Assembly: GCF_016703145.1 (NCBI RefSeq)
Contig: NZ_JADJCO010000003.1
Location: 496,001-560,000 of the forward strand
DNA length: 64,000 nucleotides
Direction of reading: 5' to 3'
From: Ottowia sp.
Lineage (GTDB): Bacteria; Pseudomonadota; Gammaproteobacteria; Burkholderiales; Burkholderiaceae_C
Of the stretch, positions 15,786 through 24,485 are shown piece by piece; the stretch's first letter is position 1; every line of letters starts with the position of its first letter. The notes beneath the pieces are model-generated. The model did not search any database, was not told the DNA's origin, and saw only the letters and a list, made by a program, of their open reading frames with translations. The position numbers were made by a program, and so were the translations under genes.

Positions 15786-17284
15786 GCCGCCGCACCCGCA
15801 TCCTGCTGGCCTTGCTGGCCGTCTACGCCCTCGGCATGGCGGCGCTGCTGTACCAGCTGCTGGCCGACCTGGACCCGCGCTACCGCGAGTCGGCCGAGGA
15901 GGGGCTGATCGAGACCGCGCAGCTCATGGCCACCGTGATCGAGCAGGAGGTGGAGCAGGGCGCGTTGCCCACCGACCGCATCGCCGCCATCTTCCGCGAC
16001 GTGTACGCGCGGCGCTTCTCGGCCCAGGTCTACCAACTGCACAAGACCCGCGTCGAGCTGCGCGCCTACGTCACCAACCGCCACGGCCAGGTGGTGTACG
16101 ACTCCACCGGCCGCCACCTGGGGCAGGACTACGCCGGCTGGCGCGACGTGCGCAACACCCTGCGCGGCGAGTACGGCGCGCGCACCACGCGCGACGTGGC
16201 CAGCGACCCCGGCAGCACCGTCATGTATGTGGCCGCGCCCATCCGCTGGGAGGGCGAGATCGTCGGCGTGGTCTCGCTCGGCAAGCCGGTGCAAAGCTTC
16301 GGCCAGTTCGTCGCCGCCGCGCGCGGCAACATTCTCTACGTGGGCCTGATGTCCGCGCTGTCGGTGCTGCTGCTGGCGGTGCTGCTCTCTTTTTTGCTGA
16401 TGCGGCCGCTGGGCATCACCACCGACCTGCTGGCCGCCCTCGGCACCGCGTGGTGGCACGACGAGCGCGGGCGCCGCCGCTTCAGCCCGCGCCGCGCCTG
16501 GCGCGCGCTGCGGGCGCAGTCGCGCGCGGCGCTGCAGGAGGCGCGCGACGCCATCGCCGGGCGCAACTACGTGCAGGACTACGTGCGGCAGCTCGCGCAC
16601 GAGCTGAAGAGCCCCATCTCCGCCGTGCGCGCCGCCGCCGAGCTGCTGCAGGAGCCCGGCCTGCCGCCCGAGCAGGGGCGCAGGTTCGCCGCCAACATCG
16701 CGCGCGAATCGCAGCGGCTGCAGGACGTGGTGGAACGCATGATGGAGCTGTCCGCGCTGGAGAGCCGGCGCCTGCTGCGCGAGCAGCAGCGCGTGCCCCT
16801 GGCGCCGCTGCTGCACGAGCTGGCCACCGGCGCCCGCGCCCGGGCGCCCGGCCTGCGCATCGAGGTCACCGTGCTGGACGACGTGGCGGTGGAGGGCGAC
16901 CCCTTCCTGCTGCGGCGCGCGGTGGGCAACCTGCTGGACAACGCGGTGGACTTCTCCACCCCTGGCGGCGCCGAAGGCGACGGGGCGGACATCGTGCTCA
17001 CCCTCGCGCGCGAGGGCCGCTGGGCGCTGGTCCGGGTGCGCGACCACGGCCCCGGCGTGCCGGCCTTCGCGCAGGACAAGGTGTTCGACAAGTTCTTCTC
17101 GCTGGCGCGGCCGCGCACGCACAAGAAAAGCACCGGCCTGGGCCTGGCCTTCGTGCGCGAGATCGCCGTGCTGCACCAAGGCGGCGTCACCCTGGCCAAC
17201 GCCCATCCGCGGCAGGAGCCGGGCTTCGATCTCGACCGGTCGCGCCGGGGCGCGCTGGCGGTGCTGCGGCTGCCGGCGCTGTGA
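15782..17284 (+). CDS. creC: CreC-like sensor histidine kinase
   Basis: 500 residues from a GTG overlapping the creB stop. The first helix is about 6-26. A periplasmic domain follows with AYVTNRHGQVVYDSTGRHLG and VMYVAAPIRWEGEIVGVVSLGKP, the CreC/cache-like signature, and a second helix is about 185-207. H273 lies in LAHELKSPISAVRAAAELL. The ATPase boxes are NLLDNAVDF, VRDHGPGVP and KKSTGLGLAFVREIA. The HELKSP box and the RTHKKSTGLGLAFV segment are characteristic of CreC. No creD-like gene follows. Confidence 0.87.
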   Translation: MSRRTRILLALLAVYALGMAALLYQLLADLDPRYRESAEEGLIETAQLMATVIEQEVEQGALPTDRIAAIFRDVYARRFSAQVYQLHKTRVELRAYVTNRHGQVVYDSTGRHLGQDYAGWRDVRNTLRGEYGARTTRDVASDPGSTVMYVAAPIRWEGEIVGVVSLGKPVQSFGQFVAAARGNILYVGLMSALSVLLLAVLLSFLLMRPLGITTDLLAALGTAWWHDERGRRRFSPRRAWRALRAQSRAALQEARDAIAGRNYVQDYVRQLAHELKSPISAVRAAAELLQEPGLPPEQGRRFAANIARESQRLQDVVERMMELSALESRRLLREQQRVPLAPLLHELATGARARAPGLRIEVTVLDDVAVEGDPFLLRRAVGNLLDNAVDFSTPGGAEGDGADIVLTLAREGRWALVRVRDHGPGVPAFAQDKVFDKFFSLARPRTHKKSTGLGLAFVREIAVLHQGGVTLANAHPRQEPGFDLDRSRRGALAVLRLPAL

Positions 17285-17443
17285 GGGAGGAGAAACGGCG
17301 GCAGGTGCCCGTCGGCCAGGCTCCTCCTGAGCAGGACGGGGGCTGGCGTCACCTGGGAGCGGAAGGCGCTATCGGCGCGGCCAGATCGCGCGCGGAACGA
17401 ATGCCTTGATCTCGATGGTCGAAAGGTTCAAGGGGTTTCCGTG

Positions 17444-17827
17444 TCAGGCGATTCGGTCATCGTTCGCGAACGCATGGTCGATGAGGTAAAGCCATGATCC
17501 ATCGGCCTGCTGCCTGACGACCTCCGCCGTTCTTGACGACATGATGAGCGGTGCGCCGTCCTTCTCCGTTGAAATCGTCCACTCGGCCTGCAGCAGGGCA
17601 ATGCCTCCGGATTGAATGCAGTACTGGTTGACGGATTGCATGGTTCCGCCCAGTGAGAGAAGCCCGCGCAGCGACTGCTCTATGTCCTTCAGTCCATGGG
17701 CGCGTTGCGATGGCTGAGGTGCAAGAACCGCGCCGGGCTCATAGAGCTTCAAGAGCTGATGGACGTCGCCGCTGTTGTATGCGTCGGCGAATGCTTGGTT
17801 GATGGCTTGGGGAGCGAGAATGGCCAA
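17444..17827 (-). CDS. DUF4440/SnoaL-like (NTF2-fold) protein
   Basis: 127 residues. The pattern INQAFADAYNSGDVHQLLKLYEPGAVLAPQPSQRAHGL fits the NTF2-like DUF4440 fold, and the C-terminal SWLYLIDHAFANDDRIA strand pair completes the small cone-shaped domain. Such proteins bind small ligands or act as minor isomerases; the substrate is unknown. TTGAAGGAA precedes the ATG. It lies 47 bases downstream of a broken RidA-like gene on the same strand. Both are visibly less GC-rich than their neighbours, suggesting a transferred islet. Confidence 0.75.
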   Translation of the reverse strand: MAILAPQAINQAFADAYNSGDVHQLLKLYEPGAVLAPQPSQRAHGLKDIEQSLRGLLSLGGTMQSVNQYCIQSGGIALLQAEWTISTEKDGAPLIMSSRTAEVVRQQADGSWLYLIDHAFANDDRIA

Positions 17828-17873
17828 GATATTCCTTCAATTATCTAACGTTTGAATAATGTGTTAAGCGTCA

Positions 17874-18280
17874 TTATGGCAGCACCGCCATTGCTTCAAC
17901 CTCGATCAACAGGTCAGGGGTTGAAAGTGACGAGACCCCAATAAGGGTGATTGGACGGCGCGGATCGAAACCGAGATCCTGTGCCGCTTGAACAGCGCCG
18001 GAAACGACATGCTCCATCTTGTCAGGCGACCAGTTGGGTACGTACACCGTTAGTTTGCCACGTCAGCGAACGTGGCGCCAACGGCTTCAAGGGCATGAAA
18101 CACATTGCGGTACACCTGCTCCGACTGTTTTGCAAGATTGCCATGCCCAACGAGATGTCCGCTCTCGTCCAATGCTACTTGTCCCGAAAGACAGACGACC
18201 CTTGTGCCCGTGGAAATGCTAGCTTGGAAGTAAGAGTCGGGCTTGAAGATGCCGTCCGGGTTCAGGACTTGAACTGTCAT
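17874..18280 (-). pseudogene. RidA/YjgF-like gene broken by a one-base frameshift
   Basis: The frame from the ATG at 18280 (good AGGAGGGA site upstream) encodes MTVQVLNPDGIF...YFQASISTGTRVVCLSGQ and continues to GATFADVAN, where a TAA appears at 18050. If one base is restored near 18053, reading continues as KLTVYVPNWSPDKME and on to DLLIEVEAMAVLP with a stop at 17874-17876, giving the normal RidA length of about 135. RidA proteins hydrolyse reactive enamine/imine intermediates. The intact downstream half argues that the shift is recent or a sequencing error. Confidence 0.8.
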
Positions 18281-18602
18281 TTGATCCCTCCTTTTTCTGT
18301 ATGCGCCGAGTTATTGGGAAATGATGACTACTCAGATTTAGATGCATTCATCCTACCCATCGTCTGCCATCCAAGTCAACTGGTGATATGTCTTAATTCA
18401 TCGATTTTCAAAACAAGACGGGCGTGGCGCGGCGGCGCACGCACCGCTTCACGGATTTTTCACCCGCGCTTCACACACGGCGCATGGGGTTCTCGCGGGC
18501 TTCATCGGCGCTTCCAGCACGGTGAGCACAGTCGGCGCCATGCGGTGGCCGCGCCCAGGCCGGCGCCGCATGCCATCACCCCGCCAACCAAGGAGCCCCG
18601 CC
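18281..18602. other. 322-base gap before the exosortase operon
   Basis: No gene is supported. The left half is AT-rich and should contain the promoter of the minus-strand RidA-like gene. The right half is GC-rich and holds the leader of the VIT/VWA gene with AAGGAG at 18590. No repeat of either family is recognised. Confidence 0.5.
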
Positions 18603-20795
18603 ATGCCTTCTGCCTCTCTGCCCGATACCCTCGCCGCGCCGCCGCGCCCTTTCCCCGACCGGGGCTGGCACGCCGCGCCGTGCCCGCGGCGCGGCGCCTG
18701 GTGCGCGCTGCTGGCCAGCCTGGCGCTGCTGGCGCCGGCGGCGCGCGCCCAGGACGCGGACAGGGCCGAGAGCCCGTACTTCTTCGTCCAGGGCGCGCAG
18801 CCCGGCGTGGACGCGCTGCCGCTCAAGCGCACCGACGTGCGGGTGCGCGTCAGCGGCGTCATCGCCGACGTGGTGGTGACGCAGCGCTATCGCAACGAGG
18901 GCACGGTGCCGATCGAGGCCCGGTACGTCTTTCCCGGCTCCACCCGCGCGGCGGTCAACGGCCTCAACGTGCGCATTGCCGACCGCCTGGTGGTGGCGCG
19001 GATTCGCGAGAAGCAGCAGGCGCGCATCGAGTACGACGCGGCCAGGCGCGCGGGCCAGACCGCCGCGCTGCTGGAGCAGCACCGGCCCAACGTGTTCCAG
19101 ATGAACGTGGCCCACGTCCTGCCCGGCGACGAGGTGCAGGTGGAGCTGCGCTACAACGAGTTGCTGGTGCCCGAGGGCGGCAAGTACCGGTTCGTCTTCC
19201 CGACCGTGGTCGGGCCGAGGTACGCATCTCCCCGCGCTCCCGCGCCGGACGCCGCCGCCCCCGACCGCGCCGCCGCGCACGCGCAAGCCTTTCCTGCCCA
19301 GCCGGTGCTGCGCGCCGGCCAGCCCGGCGCCAGCGCGTTCAACCTGACGGTGGACCTGGACAGCCCGGTGGGCATCCAGGAGCTGCGCTCGCCCAGCCAC
19401 GCCATCGACACGCGGATGGACGCCGGCGCCGCCGCCCGCCGCGCCAGCGTGCGGCTGGCCGATGCGTCCAGCCGGGGCACGGCGCAGAGCGACAACCGCG
19501 ACTTCATCCTCGACTATCGGCTGGCGGGCGGGGCCATCCAGTCCGGCGTGCTGATGCAGCGCGGCGAGAAGGAGAACTTCTTCCTCGCCATGGTGCAGCC
19601 GCCGCAGGCCGTGCCGGCGGCGCGCATCAACCCGCGCGACTACGTGTTCGTGGTGGACATCTCCGGGTCGATGCACGGCTTTCCACTCGACACCGCCAAG
19701 GCGCTGATGCGCGAGCTGCTGGGCGGCCTGAAGGCCGGCGACACCTTCAACGTGCTGCTGTTCTCCGGGTCCAACCGCTTCCTGGCGCCGCGGTCGGTGC
19801 CGGCCACGCCGGCCAACGTCGAGGCGGCCATGCGCACCATCGAGCGGATGGGCGGCGGCGGCTCGACCGAGCTGCTGCCCGCGCTGCGCCGCGTCTACGC
19901 CGAGCCCAAGCCCGCCGACCTGGCGCGCACCGTGGTGGTGGTGACCGACGGCTACGTCACCGTCGAGAGCGAGGCCTTCGCCCTGGTGCGCCGGCACCTG
20001 GGGCAGGCCAACGTGTTCGCCTTCGGCATCGGCTCGTCCGTCAACCGCCACCTGATGGAGGGGCTGGCGCGCGCCGGCATGGGCGAGCCCTTCGTCATCA
20101 CCCGCCCGCGGGACGCGCCGGCCCACGCCGCGCGCTTTCGCCAGCTCATCGCCTCGCCCGTGCTGACCAGCGTGCAGGCGCGCTTCGAAGGCATCGAGGT
20201 GTACGACGTCGAGCCGCCGCAATTGCCCGACGTGCTGGCCGAGCGCCCGGTGATCGTGTTCGGCAAGTGGCGCGAACCCGCCGCCGGGCCGTCCCAAGGC
20301 GGGTTGACCCTCTCGGGGGGCACCGTGCCGGCCGCGGGCGCGCAGCCGCGGCTGGTCGTCGAAGGCCGCGCGGCGCAAGGCCCCTACAGGCAGGAGCTGC
20401 CGATCACCCTGCCGCAAGAAGGCGCCAGCGCCCTGCGCCACCTGTGGGCGCGCCACCGCATCGCCGCGCTGTCGGACGAGGAGGCGCTCACCGGCGGCGA
20501 CGCGCAGCGGGCCGCCATCACCCGCCTGGGGCTGGACCATGGCCTGCTGACGCTCTACACCAGCTTCATCGCCGTGGACAAGGTGGTGCGCCACCCCGGC
20601 GGCCGGTCGGCCACGGCCGACCAGCCCAGCCCGATGCCCGAGGGCGTGACCGACCTGGCCGTCGGCGAAGCCAGCGCCCTGGGCGCCGCCGTGTCCAGCA
20701 CGCCGGAGCCCGCCGCCTGGGCGGCCATGGCGGTGGTGCTGGCCGTGCTGGCGGCGCGGCGCATGCGCCGGCGGCGCGGCACCTTCACCGCGTGA
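18603..20795 (+). CDS. VIT and VWA domain surface protein with a PEP-type C-terminal sorting signal
   Basis: 730 residues from the ATG preceded by AAGGAG; an upstream in-frame ATG at 18522 is not preceded by such a site. A long Arg-rich signal peptide ends near APAARAQDAD (about 50). A VIT domain spans about 60-190 (VRVSGVIADVVVTQRYRNEG). The VWA domain about 345-520 has the MIDAS DISGS starting at D352. The C-terminus STPEPAAWAAMAVVLAVLAA followed by RRMRRRR is a PEP motif, hydrophobic helix and basic tail, as in exosortase substrates, and an exosortase gene follows after 7 bases. A short family B repeat is in frame at 20286-20324. It is probably a cell-surface metal-dependent adhesion or scaffold protein. 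Confidence 0.85.
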   Translation: MPSASLPDTLAAPPRPFPDRGWHAAPCPRRGAWCALLASLALLAPAARAQDADRAESPYFFVQGAQPGVDALPLKRTDVRVRVSGVIADVVVTQRYRNEGTVPIEARYVFPGSTRAAVNGLNVRIADRLVVARIREKQQARIEYDAARRAGQTAALLEQHRPNVFQMNVAHVLPGDEVQVELRYNELLVPEGGKYRFVFPTVVGPRYASPRAPAPDAAAPDRAAAHAQAFPAQPVLRAGQPGASAFNLTVDLDSPVGIQELRSPSHAIDTRMDAGAAARRASVRLADASSRGTAQSDNRDFILDYRLAGGAIQSGVLMQRGEKENFFLAMVQPPQAVPAARINPRDYVFVVDISGSMHGFPLDTAKALMRELLGGLKAGDTFNVLLFSGSNRFLAPRSVPATPANVEAAMRTIERMGGGGSTELLPALRRVYAEPKPADLARTVVVVTDGYVTVESEAFALVRRHLGQANVFAFGIGSSVNRHLMEGLARAGMGEPFVITRPRDAPAHAARFRQLIASPVLTSVQARFEGIEVYDVEPPQLPDVLAERPVIVFGKWREPAAGPSQGGLTLSGGTVPAAGAQPRLVVEGRAAQGPYRQELPITLPQEGASALRHLWARHRIAALSDEEALTGGDAQRAAITRLGLDHGLLTLYTSFIAVDKVVRHPGGRSATADQPSPMPEGVTDLAVGEASALGAAVSSTPEPAAWAAMAVVLAVLAARRMRRRRGTFTA
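20286..20324 (+). repeat. partial family B repeat in the VIT/VWA gene
   Basis: GGGCCGTCCCAAGGCGGGTT then GACCCTCTCGGGGGGCAC; only the first half of the repeat is present. It is translated as GPSQGGLTLSGG between the VWA domain and the C-terminal beta-rich part. Confidence 0.7.
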
Positions 20796-20802
20796 GGCGG
20801 CC

Positions 20803-21738
20803 ATGGCGATCCCCTGGCTCCTGCGCCACCCGCCCACGCGGCGCGCGGCGCTGCGCATCGACCGCGCCCCCGCCGCGTGCTGGCTGGCGCTGCTGACCGC
20901 CGCGCTCTGGCCCACCTGGCGCTGGATGGCGGCGCGGCTGGCCGATGGCTCGGACGACCCGCTCGGGCTGCTGGCGCTCGGCGCGCTCACCGCGCTGGGG
21001 GTGGCGGTGCGCGGCCAACTGCGCGCCGCCCCGCGCCTGCCCTGGCTGGCGCTGGCCGTGGCCGGCACCGTGGCCGCCACGCCGCTGCGCGCGCAGGCCA
21101 CGCCGCTGGTGGCCAGCGCGGTCGCCATCGGCGCCTGGGCCTGCGGCCTGCTGGCCTTTCTCCCGGCCGGCCGGAGCAGCGCCCTGGTAGCCCGGGACGG
21201 TGCTCCGCGGCGCGCCCCGCCCCGCGCCATTGCCGCGCTGCCGGTGCTGGGCCTGGCGCTGCTGGCGCTGCCGCTGATCGCGTCGCTGCAGTTCTACGCC
21301 GGCTACCCGCTGCGCGTGGTCACGGCCGAGGCCAGCCGCTGGCTGCTGGCGCCGTGGTTCGACGTGCTGCGCGAGGGCAGCAGCCTGAACGTGGGCGGCC
21401 ACCTGGTCATCGTCGATGCGCCGTGCTCGGGCGTGCAGATGGCCTGGGCGGGCTACTTCTGCGCCTGCGCCGTGGCGCTGGCGCGGGGCCTGGGCGACCG
21501 CGCCGTCGCGCTGCGGCTGCCGCTGGTCGGCGCGCTGGTGCTGGCAGGCAACGTGGCGCGCAACACCGTGCTGGTGGCGCTGGAGGCCACGGGCCGCGCG
21601 GTGGCGTCCGGCCTGCACGAGGGCATCGGCCTGCTGGCGCTGGCGGCCGTGTGCGGCGCCGTCGCGGCGTGGATGGGGCGCCAGGGAGCTATTGATAAGA
21701 GAGCTGCTGGTGCAATACCCGTGCGGGCTGAAGCATGA
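20803..21738 (+). CDS. exosortase/archaeosortase family transpeptidase
   Basis: 311 residues with about eight hydrophobic helices. The exosortase triad is visible: C208 in VDAPCSGVQMAWAGYF, R253 in GNVARNTVLVAL and H272 in LHEGIGLLAL. Exosortases cut and transfer C-terminal PEP-type signals of surface proteins at the inner membrane. Adjacency to a single VIT/VWA protein with a PEP signal suggests a dedicated enzyme-substrate pair; I do not assign the Xrt subtype. The last residues (RQGAIDKRAAGAIPVRAEA) are encoded by an antisense family A repeat. The stop overlaps the next ATG (ATGA). Confidence 0.9.
   Translation: MAIPWLLRHPPTRRAALRIDRAPAACWLALLTAALWPTWRWMAARLADGSDDPLGLLALGALTALGVAVRGQLRAAPRLPWLALAVAGTVAATPLRAQATPLVASAVAIGAWACGLLAFLPAGRSSALVARDGAPRRAPPRAIAALPVLGLALLALPLIASLQFYAGYPLRVVTAEASRWLLAPWFDVLREGSSLNVGGHLVIVDAPCSGVQMAWAGYFCACAVALARGLGDRAVALRLPLVGALVLAGNVARNTVLVALEATGRAVASGLHEGIGLLALAAVCGAVAAWMGRQGAIDKRAAGAIPVRAEA
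21686..21736 (-). repeat. family A repeat forming the exosortase C-terminus
   Basis: Minus strand: GCTTCAGCCCGCACGGGTAT, TGCACCAGCAGCTCTCTTAT, CAATAGCTCC. It overlaps the last 17 codons of the exosortase gene and abuts the start of the EpsI-like gene. Confidence 0.8.
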
Positions 21739-22298
21739 TTTCACTCAATTCCTTCCAGAACCGGGTGCTGGGCAAGGCGCTGTTCGGCGCCGCCATGCTG
21801 GCCTGCGCGCCGTGGGGTGCGCTGCCGTCGGCCTCGGCCGACCGCTCGCCCGAGGCCGACTGGGCCGACGAGCTGCCCGCCACCTGGGACGGCCGGCCGG
21901 TGCGCCCGCTGGCGCTGTCGGCCGTGGAGCGGCGCTTCGCCGAGCGCTTTCCGGGCCGCATCGCGCGCCTGACCGACGGGCGCCAGATCGTCGTGCTGCG
22001 CGACGTTGCCCGGCCCACGCGCCTGCTGCACCCGGCCGCCGACTGCTATCGGGGCCTGGGCTACCGCATCGAGGGCGAGCAACTGGAGCGCACCGCGGCG
22101 GACGATGGCGCGGTGCAGCGCTGCTTCACCGTCCGCAAGGACGGCGTGGCCCTGCGCGTGTGCGAGCGGATCGAGGACGCCAGCGGCCAGCGCTTCGCCG
22201 ACACCTCGGCCTGGTACTGGGCGGCGGTGCTGGGCCGATCGCGCGGGCCGTGGCGGGCGGTGACGGTGACACGTCCGCTGCGGGGAGATGAAGCATGA
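21735..22298 (+). CDS. exosortase-associated EpsI-like protein
   Basis: 187 residues. An N-terminal hydrophobic segment (about 14-35) acts as a signal. The segments HPAADCYRGLGYRIEGEQL and WYWAAVLGRSRGPWRAVTVT recall the EpsI domain (DUF3485) that accompanies exosortases, whose conserved centre has a Cys-Tyr followed by Gly-rich sequence. It starts within the exosortase stop and ends within the transglycosylase start (both ATGA), so it belongs to the same operon. A role as exosortase partner is inferred from position and motif. Confidence 0.65.
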   Translation: MISLNSFQNRVLGKALFGAAMLACAPWGALPSASADRSPEADWADELPATWDGRPVRPLALSAVERRFAERFPGRIARLTDGRQIVVLRDVARPTRLLHPAADCYRGLGYRIEGEQLERTAADDGAVQRCFTVRKDGVALRVCERIEDASGQRFADTSAWYWAAVLGRSRGPWRAVTVTRPLRGDEA

Positions 22299-23691
22299 AA
22301 ACGGCGGAAAGCCCGCATGGATATTGCGCCAGAAGCTATCAAAAACGCAGTAACCGGTGGCGCCGCCGCGCGCTGCGCGCCCTGGCCCTCGTCGCCGCCA
22401 CGCTGACGGTGCTGCTGGCGGCGCTATGGGCGCTGCTGCGCATCGCGCTGATGCCGCAGACCGGCGAATGGGCCACCGGGATCGGGCGCGGCCCCTTCAG
22501 GCTGCAGGCCAGCGTGCCGCAACTGGTGTGGCTGGCCACCACGCCGTGGATCGGCGAGCGCCTGCACGGCCTGCGCCTGCGCACGCGCCTGGGCCCCGTC
22601 ACGCTGGGCTGGGCCGCCCCCGGCCAGGAAGGGCCCGACGCCGTGCTGACGCTGCACTGCGAGCCCTGCACCCTGCCGCTGCCCGAGGGCGCGCTGGGTC
22701 AGGCCAGCCTGGCCGTGCCGGCGGCGCGGATCGCCCTGTCGCGGGCGGACGTGCAGCACCTGCGCGGAACCGTGCTGCTGGCCGTTGCGCAGGGCGGCGA
22801 GGACGCCGTGATCGGCGCCCGCTGGCAGGCGCATCGCCACGGCGCGGGCTGGCGGGTCGCCCTGCAGGCGCCGCCCGCGCCGGTGCGCGACTGGCTGACC
22901 TTGCTGGCGCCCGGCCTGCCCGAGTCGCGCACGGCGCGCATCGAGGGCACGCTGGCCTTCGCCGCCGAGCTGCGGCTGCCCGAGCGCACGCTGCAGCTCG
23001 CGCCCGTGCTGGAAGGCTTGTCGGTGCAGGGCCTGGGCACGGGCGAGTGGGCGCACGCGCGCTCGTCCTGCGGCCCGCACCGGGTGCACGACGCGCGCGG
23101 CTGGCTGGCGCGGGCCGTGCTCGCGGCCGAGGACCAGCGCTTCTTCGAGCACCCCGGCTACGACCTGCCCGAACTGCTGGCCGCGCTGGCCGCCAACCAG
23201 CGGCATGGCGCCGTCCGGCGCGGCGGCAGCACGATCACCCAGCAGCTCGCCAAGCTGATGGTGGCCGGCGGCGAGCGCAGCCTGGCGCGCAAGCTGCGCG
23301 AGCTGCTCTACGCCGTGGAGATGGAGCGGACGCTGGGCAAGGCGCGCATCCTGCAGCTCTACCTGAACACCGCGCCCTGGGGCGAGACGGCCGGCGGCCG
23401 TCTCGTCTGTGGCGCCGACGCCGCCGCGCGCCACTACTTCGGCATACCGGCGCGGCGCCTGTCGGCCGGGCAGGCCGTCACCCTGGCCGCCTTGCTGCGC
23501 AACCCCGGCGCGAAGCCGCCGCCTGGGCGCGCGGCGACGTGGACCGGCAGCGCTGGGTGGCCGGGCAGGTGCGCGGCGCGTCCGGGCGGCAGCGGCAGGC
23601 GCTGGCCGCCGCGCTGGCGGCGGGCGGCCCCGTGCCCGTATCATGGCCGTTCCGCGCCCCCGAGGACGGCCATGACCCCCGACACCGCTGA
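22295..23691 (+). pseudogene. GT51 peptidoglycan transglycosylase, frameshifted near its C-terminus
   Basis: The frame starts at the ATG overlapping the previous stop. Residues about 1-20 (MKTAESPHGYCARSYQKRSN) are encoded by a family A repeat; a membrane helix follows (about 28-50). The GT51 domain starts near residue 265, with catalytic E279 in AAEDQRFFEHPGYDLPE, then RRGGSTITQQLAKLMVAGG, LYLNTAPWGETAGG and LLRNPGAKP. Near 23518 one base appears missing: the expected continuation AAWARGDVDRQRWVAGQVRG lies in another frame, ending at 23691. Unshifted, the frame runs into the DUF4124 gene, giving a 669-codon fusion. It would polymerise glycan strands, perhaps making room for the sorted surface protein. 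Confidence 0.75.
22305..22351 (+). repeat. family A repeat encoding the transglycosylase N-terminus
   Basis: GGAAAGCCCGCATGGATATT, GCGCCAGAAGCTATCAAAAA, CGCAG: a well preserved copy directly after the ATG of the GT51 gene. Confidence 0.9.
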
Positions 23692-24304
23692 CCCTTCCCA
23701 CCGGCCGCTGCTGCCGCCCGAGCCCGACGCCGAGTACGGCCACCTGCGCTGGGTCCTCATCGCCGCCGCGCTGCTGCTGCTGGTCGTGGGCGGCTACCAG
23801 GCCTACCAGTGGCTGAACCGCGACGTCGCGCAGCGCAGCGCCGTTGCCGAGGGCGCCGCGCCGGCATCCGCGCCCGCCGTGTCGGGCGAGGCCATCCACA
23901 AGTGCGTGTCGGGCGGCCACGTCACCTACACCAACCAGCCCTGCCCGGAGGGCGCCAGCGCCGATGCGGCCCCCGCGACCGGGCTGGACCCCAACGGCGT
24001 CAGCGGTTCGGCCGGCGACGGCGTGCCGGCGCTGGTGGCGCGCCCCGCGCCTTTCAGTGCCACCACCGACCCCAGCCAGCGCGCCGCCGCCTGCCGCTAC
24101 CTGGCGGCCGAGATCGAGCGGCTGGACTTCGAGTTCAGGCAGCCCCTGCCGCCGCCGGTGCTGGACCACATCTCCACCCTGCTGGGCACCCTGCGCGCCC
24201 AGAGTGGCGCTGCCCGCTGCGTGCCGCCCCAGGCCGACGCGGCCGCGCCCCCGGCGCGCGGCCGCGCGGCGCCGAAGGTGGTGGAGGAGAAGCGCGGGGG
24301 CTGA
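23672..24304 (+). CDS. DUF4124 membrane-anchored protein
   Basis: 210 residues from the ATG at 23672. It has a cytoplasmic N-terminus, one transmembrane helix (about 28-47, WVLIAAALLLLVVGGYQAYQ) and a DUF4124-type segment AIHKCVSGGHVTYTNQPCPEG (about 75-96) with its two conserved Cys. An Ala/Pro-rich region and a helical part with RAAACRYLAAEIERLDFEF follow. Function is unknown. It originally overlapped the end of the transglycosylase gene by about 20 bases; because of the frameshift both now lie in one open frame. Confidence 0.75.
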   Translation: MTPDTADPSHRPLLPPEPDAEYGHLRWVLIAAALLLLVVGGYQAYQWLNRDVAQRSAVAEGAAPASAPAVSGEAIHKCVSGGHVTYTNQPCPEGASADAAPATGLDPNGVSGSAGDGVPALVARPAPFSATTDPSQRAAACRYLAAEIERLDFEFRQPLPPPVLDHISTLLGTLRAQSGAARCVPPQADAAAPPARGRAAPKVVEEKRGG

Positions 24305-24319
24305 TATCCCATGTCCCGG

Positions 24320-24380
24320 TTAGCTATTAAATATATAGCTGAAAGCGTATATTGGGTAAGGGCTGGAGGTCGATTTGAAT
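24320..24380 (-). repeat. family A repeat after the exosortase operon
   Basis: Minus strand: TTCAAATCGACCTCCAGCCC, TTACCCAATATACGCTTTCA, GCTATATATTTAATAGCTAA. The AGCTATATATTTAATAGCT palindrome may act as a bidirectional termination or stability element. Confidence 0.85.
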
Positions 24381-24485
24381 CGATTCCGTCCTTTTCCGGC
24401 AGGCCAATGAAAATCCCGGCCATCAGGCCGGGGGGTGTCGCTTTTCAAGCAAACGAACGGCGCTCACCGCCGCCCGGCACCCGCG

